Below, in pieces: positions 1 through 7,828 of a stretch of DNA of 46,809 nucleotides; within the stretch, counting starts at the first letter, position 1; each line of letters opens with the position of its first letter. The stretch spans positions 1 through 46,809 of the forward strand of contig JAPSLB010000037.1 in NCBI GenBank assembly GCA_031181145.1, written 5' to 3'. The notes beneath the pieces were generated by a model. It made no database searches, was not told where the DNA came from, and saw nothing but the letters and a program-made list of their open reading frames with translations. The translations under genes and the position numbers were made by a program. Source of the DNA: Microvirga sp. (lineage in GTDB: Bacteria; Pseudomonadota; Alphaproteobacteria; Rhizobiales; Beijerinckiaceae).

Positions 1-1351
1 TTGTCCCGTCGCCCCAGGCGATGCTGACCTTGGAGGCTGCCCCCACCCCGAGCGTCGCCTCCACGTAACGCCCCTCCACGATCGCATGCCGGTGCGGCAG
101 ATAGGCCGTGTCCACCAGGAAGATGTCCTGTGCAAAATCCTCATCGCCCGGCAGAAGGCGGGAGCGGCTCTGGAACGCCACATAGCGTCCGTCGGCGCTG
201 ATCTCGGATCGGATGTCAACTCCTGAGGAGCCGTCCCCCTCCGAGCCGTCGGCCCTGACCGAGAGGCGGGTAATCGCGCCTGTCTCAAGATCCTTCAGGA
301 AGATGTCGCCCGGAAATCCCGTCAGATCGCCCGGCACGAGATTCGTGGCTTGGCTCGTAAAGGTCACATAACGTCCATCGGCGCTGACGGATGCAAAATG
401 ACTGTTGCCGTTTCCCCCCTCGCCGTTCGGGTTGGCCGAGACCTTGACGATCGAGCCGTCGGTCAGATCCTTGCGGAAGATGTCGGACGTCCCCGTGTCG
501 CCTGGGACGAGGGCCGCATTGCTCTCGAAGAACACATAGCGGCCATTGGCGCTGATCCGGGCATTGAGGCTGTCCCCATCCTCCTCGGCCCCGTTGGCGT
601 TGGTGGACGCGCGGCTGATCGCGCCCGTCGTCAGGTCCTTGACGAAAACGTCCCAATCCCCGTTCGTGTCCCCCGCCACCAGGTTGTCGGCACGGCTTTC
701 GAACACCACGAACCGCCCGTCCGGCGTAAACTGCGCATTCTGGCTGGCGGCATTGCCGCCCTCGCCGCTCGCCGAGACGGATACGCGCACGATCGCGTTC
801 GTGAGGACGTCCTTGAGGAAAACGTCGGTGGTCGATGGCGTATCGCCGGGAGCCAGGTTCGTGGCGTTGCTCTCGAAGAGGACATAGCGGCCGTCGGGAC
901 TGATCCGGGGATTGAAGCTGTTGCTGTTGGCTCCGGTCCATTGAGCGGAGGACACCAGCCGGACCTCGCCCGTCGCGAGGTCCTTCCAGAACACGTCTGT
1001 GTTCGCGGGACCGTTGGGTCCCAAATCGGTCGATTGGCTGGCGAAGACCGCGTAACGCCCGTCCGCGCTGAGCTGAACGGAGGTACTGTTGCCGTTTCCT
1101 CCGGTTCCGTCGGCGGCGGTGGAGATCCTGACGAGGGCGCCCGTCACCAGATCCTTGCGGAAGACGTCAACGAAACCGGAATCGCCCTGTGTAAGGCTAG
1201 CCTCCGTTTGGAAGGCCACATAGCGCCCGTCGGCGCTGAACACAGGATTATCGAAGGAGTGGCCCGTTTCATCCCCGAAGGCCGAGACCTGGGAGATGAC
1301 GGACGTGCCGTCGAGCCGGCGGAAGGATTGGACGGAAAGCGTCAGGGGCAT
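1..1351 (-). CDS. Seven-repeat TolB/WD40-like beta-propeller protein, C-terminus cut by window edge
   Basis: An uninterrupted minus-strand frame runs off the left edge, leaving about 450 visible residues. It holds seven repeats of roughly 45-60 residues, each built on S-(A/P)-(D/N)-G-R-(Y/F)-V-x-F-(E/Q)-S, then a GD turn, D-(V/I)-F-x-K-D and a T-G-A-(I/L)-x-R-(V/I)-S strand. This is the pattern of PD40/TolB-type propeller blades, and seven copies fit a closed propeller. The visible part ends in a SIAWGDGT stretch that resembles the start of a PKD-like or RTX-associated domain. I chose ATG 1351. No strong ribosome site is visible and an in-frame TTG lies about 80 bases upstream, so the start is uncertain. 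No N-terminal signal peptide is seen, which would suit type I secretion through a C-terminal signal beyond the window; that is inference. Function unknown. Confidence 0.8.
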   Translation of the reverse strand, partial: MPLTLSVQSFRRLDGTSVISQVSAFGDETGHSFDNPVFSADGRYVAFQTEASLTQGDSGFVDVFRKDLVTGALVRISTAADGTGGNGNSTSVQLSADGRYAVFASQSTDLGPNGPANTDVFWKDLATGEVRLVSSAQWTGANSNSFNPRISPDGRYVLFESNATNLAPGDTPSTTDVFLKDVLTNAIVRVSVSASGEGGNAASQNAQFTPDGRFVVFESRADNLVAGDTNGDWDVFVKDLTTGAISRASTNANGAEEDGDSLNARISANGRYVFFESNAALVPGDTGTSDIFRKDLTDGSIVKVSANPNGEGGNGNSHFASVSADGRYVTFTSQATNLVPGDLTGFPGDIFLKDLETGAITRLSVRADGSEGDGSSGVDIRSEISADGRYVAFQSRSRLLPGDEDFAQDIFLVDTAYLPHRHAIVEGRYVEATLGVGAASKVSIAWGDGT

Positions 1352-1481
1352 GGCAGGATCCGGGATCTGGTTTCCGAAGGGATGCTCGTCGGCCGAACGG
1401 CTACCACCTGATGAACGCTTATGCAATAACGTTTCGTGAAATCAGATCCTGCAAACCCGGTTCACTTCGCAACTTCAGCCC

Positions 1482-1850
1482 TTACCGCAGCCTCTCGCGC
1501 GACAGGCCCTTGGCGGCCAGCTCGTCGAGATAGGCCTGCCATTTCCGCTCGTAGCCCGCCCCGAGCTCATAGAGATAGTTCCAGCCGTAGATGCCCGTAT
1601 CGTGCAGATCGTCGAAGACGAGCTTCACGGCATAGTTGCCCACGGGCTCCACGCCGATGATCTCCACGTCCTTCTTGCCGGGCACCGTCTTGCGCTCGGC
1701 CGGGCTGTGGCCCTGAACCTCCGCCGAGGGGCTCGTCACGCGCAGGTATTCGGCGGCCAAGTCGAAGGAGGCTCCATCGTCGAAGACGACGCGCAGGCTT
1801 CGCCTGTCCTTGGCCAGGCGAAGCTCCGTAGGCCAGCGCTCGGGTGTCAT
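1482..1850 (-). CDS. DUF971 family protein
   Basis: This 122-residue protein matches the DUF971 family, the small domain also found at the N-terminus of gamma-butyrobetaine hydroxylases. Visible hallmarks are W-P-T-E-L-R-L near residue 6, F-D-D-G-x-x-F-x-L-A-A-E-Y-L-R-V (about 23-38), the V-G-N-Y-A-V-K-L-x-F-D-D stretch and H-D-T-G-I-Y-G-W-x-Y-L around residues 83-93. Standalone members are single-domain proteins of about this length with no settled biochemical role; a link to iron-sulfur or cofactor assembly is often suggested. It is divergent from moaA, with 99 bases between the two starts, so they may share a control region. Start ATG 1850 is preceded by GAGG on its strand. Family call is secure, function is not. 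Confidence 0.88.
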   Translation of the reverse strand: MTPERWPTELRLAKDRRSLRVVFDDGASFDLAAEYLRVTSPSAEVQGHSPAERKTVPGKKDVEIIGVEPVGNYAVKLVFDDLHDTGIYGWNYLYELGAGYERKWQAYLDELAAKGLSRERLR

Positions 1851-1949
1851 GGGATTTCGACCTCATCTCGGCTTTGTGGTTTGACGAGAGCTGCTTGAAT
1901 CCTAAATTGAAAGCAAGGCATCATACCCAATTATCGAGGACAGCGCCCG

Positions 1950-2987
1950 ATGCAGGGAGCACCGATCCAGCTTCAATCGCCCTCCCCCGGCCCTTCCCTG
2001 CTGGATCCCTTCGGGCGCGCCGTCACGTACCTGCGCGTCTCGGTGACCGACCGCTGCGATTTCCGCTGCGTCTATTGCATGTCCGAGGACATGGCGTTCC
2101 TGCCCAAGCGCGATCTCCTGAGCCTGGAGGAGCTGGATCGCATCTGTACCGCCTTCGTCGGGCAGGGCGTCCGCAAGCTGCGCATCACCGGCGGCGAACC
2201 GCTGGTGCGGCGGGACATCATGAGCCTGTTCCGCTCCCTCTCGCGCCATCTCGAATCCGGCGCCCTCGACGAGCTCACCGTCACCACCAACGGCTCGCAG
2301 CTCGCGCGCTTCGCTCACGAGCTCGCCTCCTGCGGGGTGAAGCGCGTGAACGTCTCCATCGACACGCTCGACCCGGACAAGTTCCGCCGGATCACCCGCT
2401 GGGGCGACCTCTCCAAGGTGATGCTGGGACTGGACGCCGCGCAGGCCGCAGGCCTCAAGGTCAAGATCAATGCCGTGGCGCTCAAGGACGTGAACGAGGG
2501 CGAGATCGAGAGCCTCATCCGCTGGACCCATGGCCGCGGCATGGACCTGACGCTCATCGAGGTGATGCCGCTGGGCGAGATCGATGGGCAGCGCATCGAC
2601 CAGTACCTGCCTCTGTCGGAGGTGAGACGGCGCCTCGAAGAGCGCTATACGCTGCACGATCTTCCCGACCGCACCGGCGGCCCGGCCCGTTACGTGAGGG
2701 TGGCGGAGACCGGCGGCAAGCTCGGGTTCATCACGCCGCTGACGCACAATTTCTGCGAGAGCTGCAACCGGGTGCGGCTGACCTGCACCGGCCAGCTCTT
2801 CATGTGCCTGGGCCAGGAAGATGCCGCCGATCTCCGTGCGCCCGTTCGCGCCTCGGAGGACAACAAGCTGCTCGATCAGGCCATCGTCGCTGCCATCGCC
2901 CGCAAGCCCAAGGGGCATGACTTCATCATCGACCGGAACCATGCCCGTCCCGCCGTCAGCCGCCACATGAGCATGACGGGCGGGTAA
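1950..2987 (+). CDS. moaA: GTP 3',8-cyclase MoaA
   Basis: Radical-SAM enzyme that converts GTP to 3',8-cyclo-GTP, the first step of molybdenum cofactor synthesis in the cytoplasm. The N-terminal cluster motif C-x3-C-x2-C is at residues 36, 40 and 43 (CDFRCVYC) and is followed by the SAM-binding ITGGEPL motif. The second, substrate-side 4Fe-4S site is C-x2-C-x13-C near residue 270 (CESCNRV and a later FMC). The protein ends in Gly-Gly, as active MoaA must. At 345 residues it is normal length. ATG 1950 is preceded by GAGGA. No other moa gene is adjacent; the xanthine dehydrogenase in this window is a likely consumer of the cofactor. Very confident. Confidence 0.97.
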   Translation: MQGAPIQLQSPSPGPSLLDPFGRAVTYLRVSVTDRCDFRCVYCMSEDMAFLPKRDLLSLEELDRICTAFVGQGVRKLRITGGEPLVRRDIMSLFRSLSRHLESGALDELTVTTNGSQLARFAHELASCGVKRVNVSIDTLDPDKFRRITRWGDLSKVMLGLDAAQAAGLKVKINAVALKDVNEGEIESLIRWTHGRGMDLTLIEVMPLGEIDGQRIDQYLPLSEVRRRLEERYTLHDLPDRTGGPARYVRVAETGGKLGFITPLTHNFCESCNRVRLTCTGQLFMCLGQEDAADLRAPVRASEDNKLLDQAIVAAIARKPKGHDFIIDRNHARPAVSRHMSMTGG

Positions 2988-2996
2988 ACCGCTCCT

Positions 2997-3031
2997 CGAC
3001 GGGAAAGCCGAATTCGTGCGTCTTTCCGTCG
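2997..3031 (+). terminator. Candidate terminator hairpin after moaA
   Basis: Arms CGACGGGAAAG (2997-3007) and CTTTCCGTCG (3022-3031) pair with one bulged G around a 14-base loop, just after the moaA stop. There is no clear U-tract, so termination strength is uncertain. Confidence 0.4.
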
Positions 3032-3089
3032 ATTGACTGCCGCACCCTTTTCACGTGATATCGGCGCTGACCTAACAGGCTGAAGAACT

Positions 3090-3905
3090 GTGCGCGCGTT
3101 CGATCCGGGGCGAAAACTGGCAATTCTTGCGGCCCTCCTGGCGGGGCTTGTTGTGCCCCTTGGCACGCCCATGGCTTCGGCTGAAGAAGCGGCGCCTCCA
3201 TCGAAGCCTGCAATCCGCATCGCAATGGAGGGCGCCTATCCACCCTTCAACTTCATCGACCCCAACACCAACGAGCTGCAGGGCTTCGAGGTCGATCTTC
3301 TGAGGAGCCTCTGCGAAGTGATGCAGGCCCGGTGCGAAATCGTCCAGCACGAATGGGACGGCATCATCAAGGGCCTCATCGATCACGAATACGATGCGAT
3401 CATGTCCTCGTTGGAAATCACCGAGCGGCGCCAGAAGCGGGTCGCCTTCACGGATCCCTATTATCGTATTCCCGCGGTTTTCGTCGGCCCCAGGGAGGTG
3501 ACGCCCGGCGAGGTCACGCCGCAGGCGCTCGCAGGCAAGAGGATCGGCACGACCGAGCGCAGCGATCACGAGACCTATCTCAAGACCTTCTACAAGGAGT
3601 CGGAGATCGTTCTCTATGCGAGGCCCGACGAAGCCAATCTCGACCTGCTCGTGGGACGGCTCGATGCGGTCTTCGGGGATGAACTTCTGCTTTCGAAGTT
3701 CCTGAAGAGCCGAGAGGGCGAGTGCTGCCACGTGCTGGGCGACGCCCCGGCCGATCCGGCCTACCGCCGCGAGCTCTACGGCATCGCCCTTCGCAAGCAG
3801 GACGAGGATCTGCGCGCCCGGTTCAACCACGCCATCGCGCAGGTGAAGGCAGACGGCACCTATGACCGGATCCGGGCCGAATATTTTTCCTTCGATATCA
3901 AATAG
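3090..3905 (+). CDS. Periplasmic amino-acid-type ABC solute-binding protein
   Basis: A 271-residue family-3 extracellular solute-binding protein (HisJ/ArtJ type), which captures polar amino acids or opines in the periplasm for an ABC importer. The GTG start at 3090 gives a clean signal peptide: positive N-terminus, hydrophobic core around residues 9-25, and A-S-A-E-E cleavage region. The mature start IRIAMEGAYPPFNFID is the family signature, followed by L-Q-G-F-E-V-D-L, a D-A-I-M-S-S-L-x-I-T-x-x-R hinge motif and V-A-F-T-D-P-Y-Y. Near the C-terminus lies D-G-T-Y-D-R-I. There is no permease or ATPase gene beside it, so it is an orphan binding protein that must use a transporter encoded elsewhere or act in sensing. 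Ligand cannot be read from sequence. Confidence 0.9.
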   Translation: MRAFDPGRKLAILAALLAGLVVPLGTPMASAEEAAPPSKPAIRIAMEGAYPPFNFIDPNTNELQGFEVDLLRSLCEVMQARCEIVQHEWDGIIKGLIDHEYDAIMSSLEITERRQKRVAFTDPYYRIPAVFVGPREVTPGEVTPQALAGKRIGTTERSDHETYLKTFYKESEIVLYARPDEANLDLLVGRLDAVFGDELLLSKFLKSREGECCHVLGDAPADPAYRRELYGIALRKQDEDLRARFNHAIAQVKADGTYDRIRAEYFSFDIK

Positions 3906-3969
3906 AGCCGTTTGACCCCTGCCCAGTCTGTTCCTAGAACCAGAGCACGGGACGTAACGGGAGCACACG

Positions 3970-4836
3970 ATGGCGAAGGTCGCTTTTCTGGGTCTGGGCG
4001 TGATGGGTTATCCCATGGCACGGCATCTCAAGGACAAGGGTCACGAGGTGACGGTCTACAACCGCACCAGGGCGAAGGCCGACAAATGGGTATCGGAGAA
4101 CGGCGGCCGCGCCGCCGGGACGCCACGCGAGGCCGCGGAAGGCCAGGAGATCGTATTCGCCTGCGTGGGCAACGACGACGACCTGCGCCAGGTCACGCTC
4201 GGGGAGGACGGCGCCTTCCACGGCATGGGCGAGGGCACGATCTTCGTCGATCACACCACCGCCTCGGCCGAGGTCGCCCGCGAGCTCCATGCCGCCGCGA
4301 AGGACAAGGGCTTTTCCTTCATCGATGCGCCGGTCTCCGGCGGTCAGGCCGGTGCGGAGAACGGTATTCTCACCGTCATGTGCGGCGGCGATGCCGAGGT
4401 CTATGCAAAGGCCGAACCCGCGATCATGAGCTTCGCCCGCGCCTCCCGCCTCATGGGCCCGGCCGGCGCCGGCCAGCTCACCAAGATGATCAACCAGATC
4501 TGCATCGCAGGCGTGGTGCAGGGTCTCGCCGAGGGCATTCACTTCGGCAAGAAGGCCGGGCTCGACATCGAGGCTGTGCTGGACGTGATCTCCAAGGGCG
4601 CCGCCGGCTCCTGGCAGATGGAGAACCGGGGCAAGACCATGAACCAGGGCAAGTTCGATTTCGGATTCGCCGTGGACTGGATGCGCAAGGATCTGTCGAT
4701 CGTGCTGAATGAGGCCCGCAGGAGCGGTGCGAGCCTGCCGCTGACGGCCCTGGTCGATCAGTTCTATGCCGACGTGCAGAAGATGGGCGGCAATCGCTGG
4801 GACACGTCGAGCCTCATCGCGCGGCTCGAGAAGTAA
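3970..4836 (+). CDS. NAD(P)-dependent beta-hydroxyacid dehydrogenase (3-hydroxyisobutyrate dehydrogenase family)
   Basis: A 288-residue member of the HIBADH/tartronate-semialdehyde reductase family, oxidising or reducing 3-hydroxyacids with NAD(P). The Rossmann glycine motif GLGVMG is at residues 8-13. The substrate-binding D-A-P-V-S-G-G is at 119-125 and the G-A-G-x-x-x-K-M-x-N-Q segment puts the catalytic lysine at Lys172. Length is typical. It lies 64 bases after the solute-binding protein gene on the same strand and may be cotranscribed, but no pathway is implied. ATG 3970 is preceded by a GGGAGC sequence. Members differ in substrate (3-hydroxyisobutyrate, 2-hydroxy-3-oxopropionate, succinic semialdehyde), so I give no symbol. 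Confidence 0.9.
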   Translation: MAKVAFLGLGVMGYPMARHLKDKGHEVTVYNRTRAKADKWVSENGGRAAGTPREAAEGQEIVFACVGNDDDLRQVTLGEDGAFHGMGEGTIFVDHTTASAEVARELHAAAKDKGFSFIDAPVSGGQAGAENGILTVMCGGDAEVYAKAEPAIMSFARASRLMGPAGAGQLTKMINQICIAGVVQGLAEGIHFGKKAGLDIEAVLDVISKGAAGSWQMENRGKTMNQGKFDFGFAVDWMRKDLSIVLNEARRSGASLPLTALVDQFYADVQKMGGNRWDTSSLIARLEK

Positions 4837-4874
4837 GCCGGGCCGCCCTTTCACCCACGGACATCCCACGAGGA

Positions 4875-4914
4875 CGAAGAGCGCCGGGGACTCGCGGGTC
4901 TCCGGCGCTCTTCG
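4875..4914 (+). terminator. Strong hairpin terminator after the dehydrogenase gene
   Basis: Perfect 13-bp arms CGAAGAGCGCCGG (4875-4887) and CCGGCGCTCTTCG (4902-4914) around a 14-base loop. It begins 38 bases after the stop and lies between converging genes, so it may act in both directions. The following T-run is only two bases. Confidence 0.65.
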
Positions 4915-4916
4915 TT

Positions 4917-4964
4917 AGCGCATCGTGCGAGGAAACGGACCCGGCATTTTTCGCACGATGCGCT
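4917..4964. repeat. Extragenic palindrome with 14-bp arms
   Basis: AGCGCATCGTGCGA (4917-4930) and TCGCACGATGCGCT (4951-4964) are perfect inverted arms around a 20-base centre ending in a T-run. It abuts the terminator hairpin. The layout (GC-rich palindromic arms, ACCCGG centre) resembles dispersed extragenic palindromes seen in many Hyphomicrobiales; dispersion cannot be shown from one window. Confidence 0.6.
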
Positions 4965-4975
4965 GCTTGAAGCCC

Positions 4976-5028
4976 GGAGCATCGGATGGCTCCCGAAGGT
5001 GCAAATCCATTTTCGGGTCCGATGCTCC
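4976..5028. repeat. Two-tier extragenic palindrome
   Basis: Outer arms GGAGCATCGGA (4976-4986) and TCCGATGCTCC (5018-5028) are perfect. An inner pair CCCGAA (4992-4997) and TTCGGG (5012-5017) extends the hairpin with a 5-base bulge on one side. It is the second palindromic element in a 212-base gap between convergent genes and has different arms from the first. Confidence 0.6.
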
Positions 5029-5048
5029 AGTCCTCGTTCAATTCTCGC

Positions 5049-7508
5049 TCAGTCCTCTTGGCAGGGCCTTCCGGGCCTGCAGGCCGGCCTGTTCTGCGCA
5101 GGGGCCGACGGCCTCCGGATCTCTTCGCTGGCCGAGGGCATCCGTGGGGCCGAAGGCCGGGCGGCGGGCGCCGGCCGGGGCTGGGCCACGGATCTCTCTT
5201 GCGGAGCCGGACGAGGCTCGATCATCGGCTGAGGCCGCCGGATCTCACGGATCTCACGCGGCTGCCGCGCAGCGCTGTCTGGCTCGGCTTGCGGCACACG
5301 CGGACGCGCGGGCTGAACAGGACGCGGCACCTCGATCCGAGGCTCCGGCCTCGGTTGCGCGGCAGGGCGAGGCGGACGCGCACGTTCCTCCTCGCGGACG
5401 ACCGGGCGCGCGGGACGCCGTTCATCCCGACGATCGTCGTCCAGTCGAGGCCGCGAGGGACGCGGCAGGGCAGGACGCTCCTGCTCGATATCCGGGCGCA
5501 GGCGCGATGATGCAGGCCGCTCCCGCTCGACATCCGGGCGCAGGCGCGGCGCGGCAGGCCGCTCCCGCTCGACATCCGGGCGCAGGCGCGGCGCGGCAGG
5601 CCGCTCCCGCTCGACGTTCGGACGAGGCTGACGCGCTGTGGAAGGCCGGTCCTGCTCGGGACCCGGACGGGGAGCACGCGGCCGCGCATCCGGCACATCC
5701 CGGGCTGATGGGGCGGAGGGCGAACGGTCGAGCCGTGGCGCAGCCGGAAGCGTGGGCCTGGACGCCCGGTCCTGCCTGTCATCCCCGGCCGGGCCGGGCC
5801 TTCCGGGAGCGCCCGGGACGGGAACGGCCGGGCGGGGAGCCGCAGGGGCAGGACGATCCGCCTCCGGCCTCGCAGCCGCCGGTACCGGAATCGGGCGGCT
5901 CGGCAGACGGGGCCGGGACGGGTATCCCGAAAGCTCACGGGCAGTCGGCCGACGTGGCTCAGCCGGACGCGCCGCGACCGGGATCGGCTCGGGCTGTGCG
6001 ATCAGCCCGGGCTGGCGCGGCACCACCGGCTCCGGCCGGAAACCGCGCGGCGGACGGGGTGCATCCTGCCTGCCTATCAGGGGGCCGGCGATGGGTGGCG
6101 GCGCCACGGGAATGGTAACCGGGCCGCGAGGCGTCACGGGCGCGATCGGCTGGTAGAACGAACGCGGCGGACGAGCATAGCGCGGCACCGGGATCGGAGC
6201 CGGGATCGGCAGCACGCCGACCAGGATCGGGGGCGGAGGAGGCTCGCGGATGATGGTGATGAACTCCACGTCCTCCTCATAATAGGACCGGAAATAGACC
6301 GGCGGAGGTGGAGGCGGCGGCGCATCGCGAATGATCGTCACGACCTCGATGACCTCGATCCGCTCCACCACGGGAAGCGGAGGCGGCAGATCCTCATAGA
6401 TCACCTCCTCGAAGACGGGCGGGGGAGCGATCGGCGCGGACAGACGCACGAGCCTGCGGCGGCAATCTGCGGCATGCGGGCCGTTCGGGTAACGACGCAG
6501 ATAGGTCCAGTAGGCTTCGCTCGTGTTGCGGGTCACGGTGCGCCGCCAAACGACGGCTTCGCGGCGGGCGGCCAGCAGCGCCGAGACGCGGCGGGCGAAC
6601 GGATGATCGGGATAGCGGCGCAGGAACGCCTGATAATCCTGGATCGTATCGCGCTCGATGGCGAGGTTGTAGGCCTCCTCGGCGGAAACCTCCTCGATGC
6701 GCCGCACCTCGCGAACCGGAGGCGGCACAGACGCCGATTCCTCCGGCTCGAAGAACGTGAAGGCCGTCTTGCCGAGATTGGCCATGTGCCAGGGGGTCTG
6801 CAGGCCCTGGGTGGTTTCGTGCGTGCGCAGGCGAACGCGGCTGAACACTTCGTTCACCGGCACGCCAGGCTGGCGCATCGTCTCGGCCAGGGCCGTGGCG
6901 TAATGGCCGTAGGGTCCGGGCGCATCGCCCGTGGTGATGTTCGGCCCCGAGGAGAAAGCAATCAGGAATCCGGTGGGCGGCTCCATGAGAGCGAGGCCGC
7001 GGGCGACCGGATCGCTGCCGGCGGGCAGTGGAAAATCGCGCGCCATGTCGGCCACGACGATGCGGGTTTGGGCGGCGATGCGTTCCATCGAGCGGACCAG
7101 ATCCGACAGGCGGAAACCGTCGATGGGAATGTCCGTATCCCGCTGGATGCGGGCATCCACCGGCAGGAGATAGTTCTCGCCGTCGAGCTGGAGACCATAG
7201 CCCGAGAGATAAACCATCGCGGCGCCGTCATCGCCGAGCTCCTGGGCCTTGTCCAGGAAGTCGCGCACCACTCCGCGCAGATCGTTGGCGTTGAGATCGC
7301 GGCCCTGGATGACCTCGAACCCGGCGCTGGTGAGCGTCTGGGCGATCAGGCCCGCGTCGTTGGCCGCCGTGGCAAGCTGGCGGCCGTCATAAGAGCTCTG
7401 GCCGATCACCAGGGCAAGGCGCTGTTGGGCGGAGGCGGAAGGGGCCGCCCCCGCAGCGGCCGTCAGAACGAAGACGGCGAAAACGATAGCACGTTTCAGG
7501 TGGTGCAC
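5049..7508 (-). CDS. Secreted pseudo-caspase (caspase fold, both catalytic residues substituted) with Pro/Arg-rich tail
   Basis: The first 230 or so residues are a bacterial peptidase C14 (caspase/p20) domain after a signal peptide: the R-L-A-L-V-I-G-Q-S-x-Y opening strand, A-A-N-D-A, and G-E-N-Y-L-L-P-V-D-A are all recognisable. The histidine motif, normally AGHG, reads SGYG (Tyr104). The cysteine motif, normally DACR, reads DMAR (Ala156). Both catalytic residues are gone, so protease activity is not expected. Residues 255-370 include an E-E-A-Y-N-L-A region and two segments reading Y-x-x-(F/Y)-L-R-R-Y-P. The remaining 430 residues are Pro/Arg-rich low complexity with four 14-residue repeats. 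I chose GTG 7508, with AAGAAGG ten bases upstream and a good signal peptide directly after it; an upstream ATG at 7544 lacks a ribosome site. Role unknown, possibly a periplasmic scaffold. Confidence 0.85.
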   Translation of the reverse strand: MHHLKRAIVFAVFVLTAAAGAAPSASAQQRLALVIGQSSYDGRQLATAANDAGLIAQTLTSAGFEVIQGRDLNANDLRGVVRDFLDKAQELGDDGAAMVYLSGYGLQLDGENYLLPVDARIQRDTDIPIDGFRLSDLVRSMERIAAQTRIVVADMARDFPLPAGSDPVARGLALMEPPTGFLIAFSSGPNITTGDAPGPYGHYATALAETMRQPGVPVNEVFSRVRLRTHETTQGLQTPWHMANLGKTAFTFFEPEESASVPPPVREVRRIEEVSAEEAYNLAIERDTIQDYQAFLRRYPDHPFARRVSALLAARREAVVWRRTVTRNTSEAYWTYLRRYPNGPHAADCRRRLVRLSAPIAPPPVFEEVIYEDLPPPLPVVERIEVIEVVTIIRDAPPPPPPPVYFRSYYEEDVEFITIIREPPPPPILVGVLPIPAPIPVPRYARPPRSFYQPIAPVTPRGPVTIPVAPPPIAGPLIGRQDAPRPPRGFRPEPVVPRQPGLIAQPEPIPVAARPAEPRRPTARELSGYPSRPRLPSRPIPVPAAARPEADRPAPAAPRPAVPVPGAPGRPGPAGDDRQDRASRPTLPAAPRLDRSPSAPSARDVPDARPRAPRPGPEQDRPSTARQPRPNVERERPAAPRLRPDVERERPAAPRLRPDVERERPASSRLRPDIEQERPALPRPSRPRLDDDRRDERRPARPVVREEERARPPRPAAQPRPEPRIEVPRPVQPARPRVPQAEPDSAARQPREIREIRRPQPMIEPRPAPQERSVAQPRPAPAARPSAPRMPSASEEIRRPSAPAQNRPACRPGRPCQED
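5470..5637. repeat. Four tandem 42-bp repeats inside the pseudo-caspase gene
   Basis: Copies begin at 5470, 5512, 5554 and 5596, each 42 bases. The middle copies are nearly identical and the outer two have diverged. In the protein they give a 14-residue unit of the form R-P-(D/N)-(V/I)-E-(R/Q)-E-R-P-A-x-x-R-(L/P). Near-identical units suggest recent slippage and likely length variation between strains. Confidence 0.9.
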
Positions 7509-7610
7509 GGTGCGCGAACCTTCTTGCGCCCGGAAAGCGGGCATGACGCAGGAAAGCTAGGATGATCCTCTTGAACGTCCCGTGAACAAACCGGGGCGCG
7601 TCCGGACGCA

Positions 7611-7817
7611 CTACCGCCGCGTCATGGTCAGGTAGACGACGAAAGCTCCGATCCCGAGGGCGAGCAGCATGAGGACCATATCGCGGGTATCACCCGTGAG
7701 CGCCACGTTCCGATGCATCTCGGACAGGCGCGCGGCGTGTTCGGGATCGCGGCCCATGAAGAGCCCGATCACGATGGCCAAGGTTGCGAGGATGAGGATC
7801 CAGGGCATGCGGCGCAT
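7611..7817 (-). CDS. Small two-helix membrane protein
   Basis: A 68-residue protein with a hydrophobic segment at about residues 5-21, a polar middle (GRDPEHAARLSEMHRNV) and a second hydrophobic segment at about 48-64, ending T-M-T-R-R. ATG 7817 has GGGAG seven bases upstream. It begins 11 bases after the stop of the enoyl-CoA hydratase gene and is the last gene of that cluster. I do not recognise a named family. The two-helix hairpin with a short polar loop is all that can be said. Confidence in coding status comes from the ribosome site, hydropathy and tight spacing. Confidence 0.7.
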   Translation of the reverse strand: MRRMPWILILATLAIVIGLFMGRDPEHAARLSEMHRNVALTGDTRDMVLMLLALGIGAFVVYLTMTRR

Positions 7818-7828
7818 GGTTTGCTCCC

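Noticed and set aside
350..1411. Plus-strand frame opposite the propeller-repeat gene
   Set aside because: The minus frame shows seven regular repeats, which settles the coding strand.
1851..1949. Moco riboswitch upstream of moaA
   Set aside because: The 99-base region is too short and shows no recognisable conserved core.
5470..5637. CRISPR-like array
   Set aside because: The regular 42-bp units are contiguous with no spacers and are in frame in a protein, so it is a coding tandem repeat.
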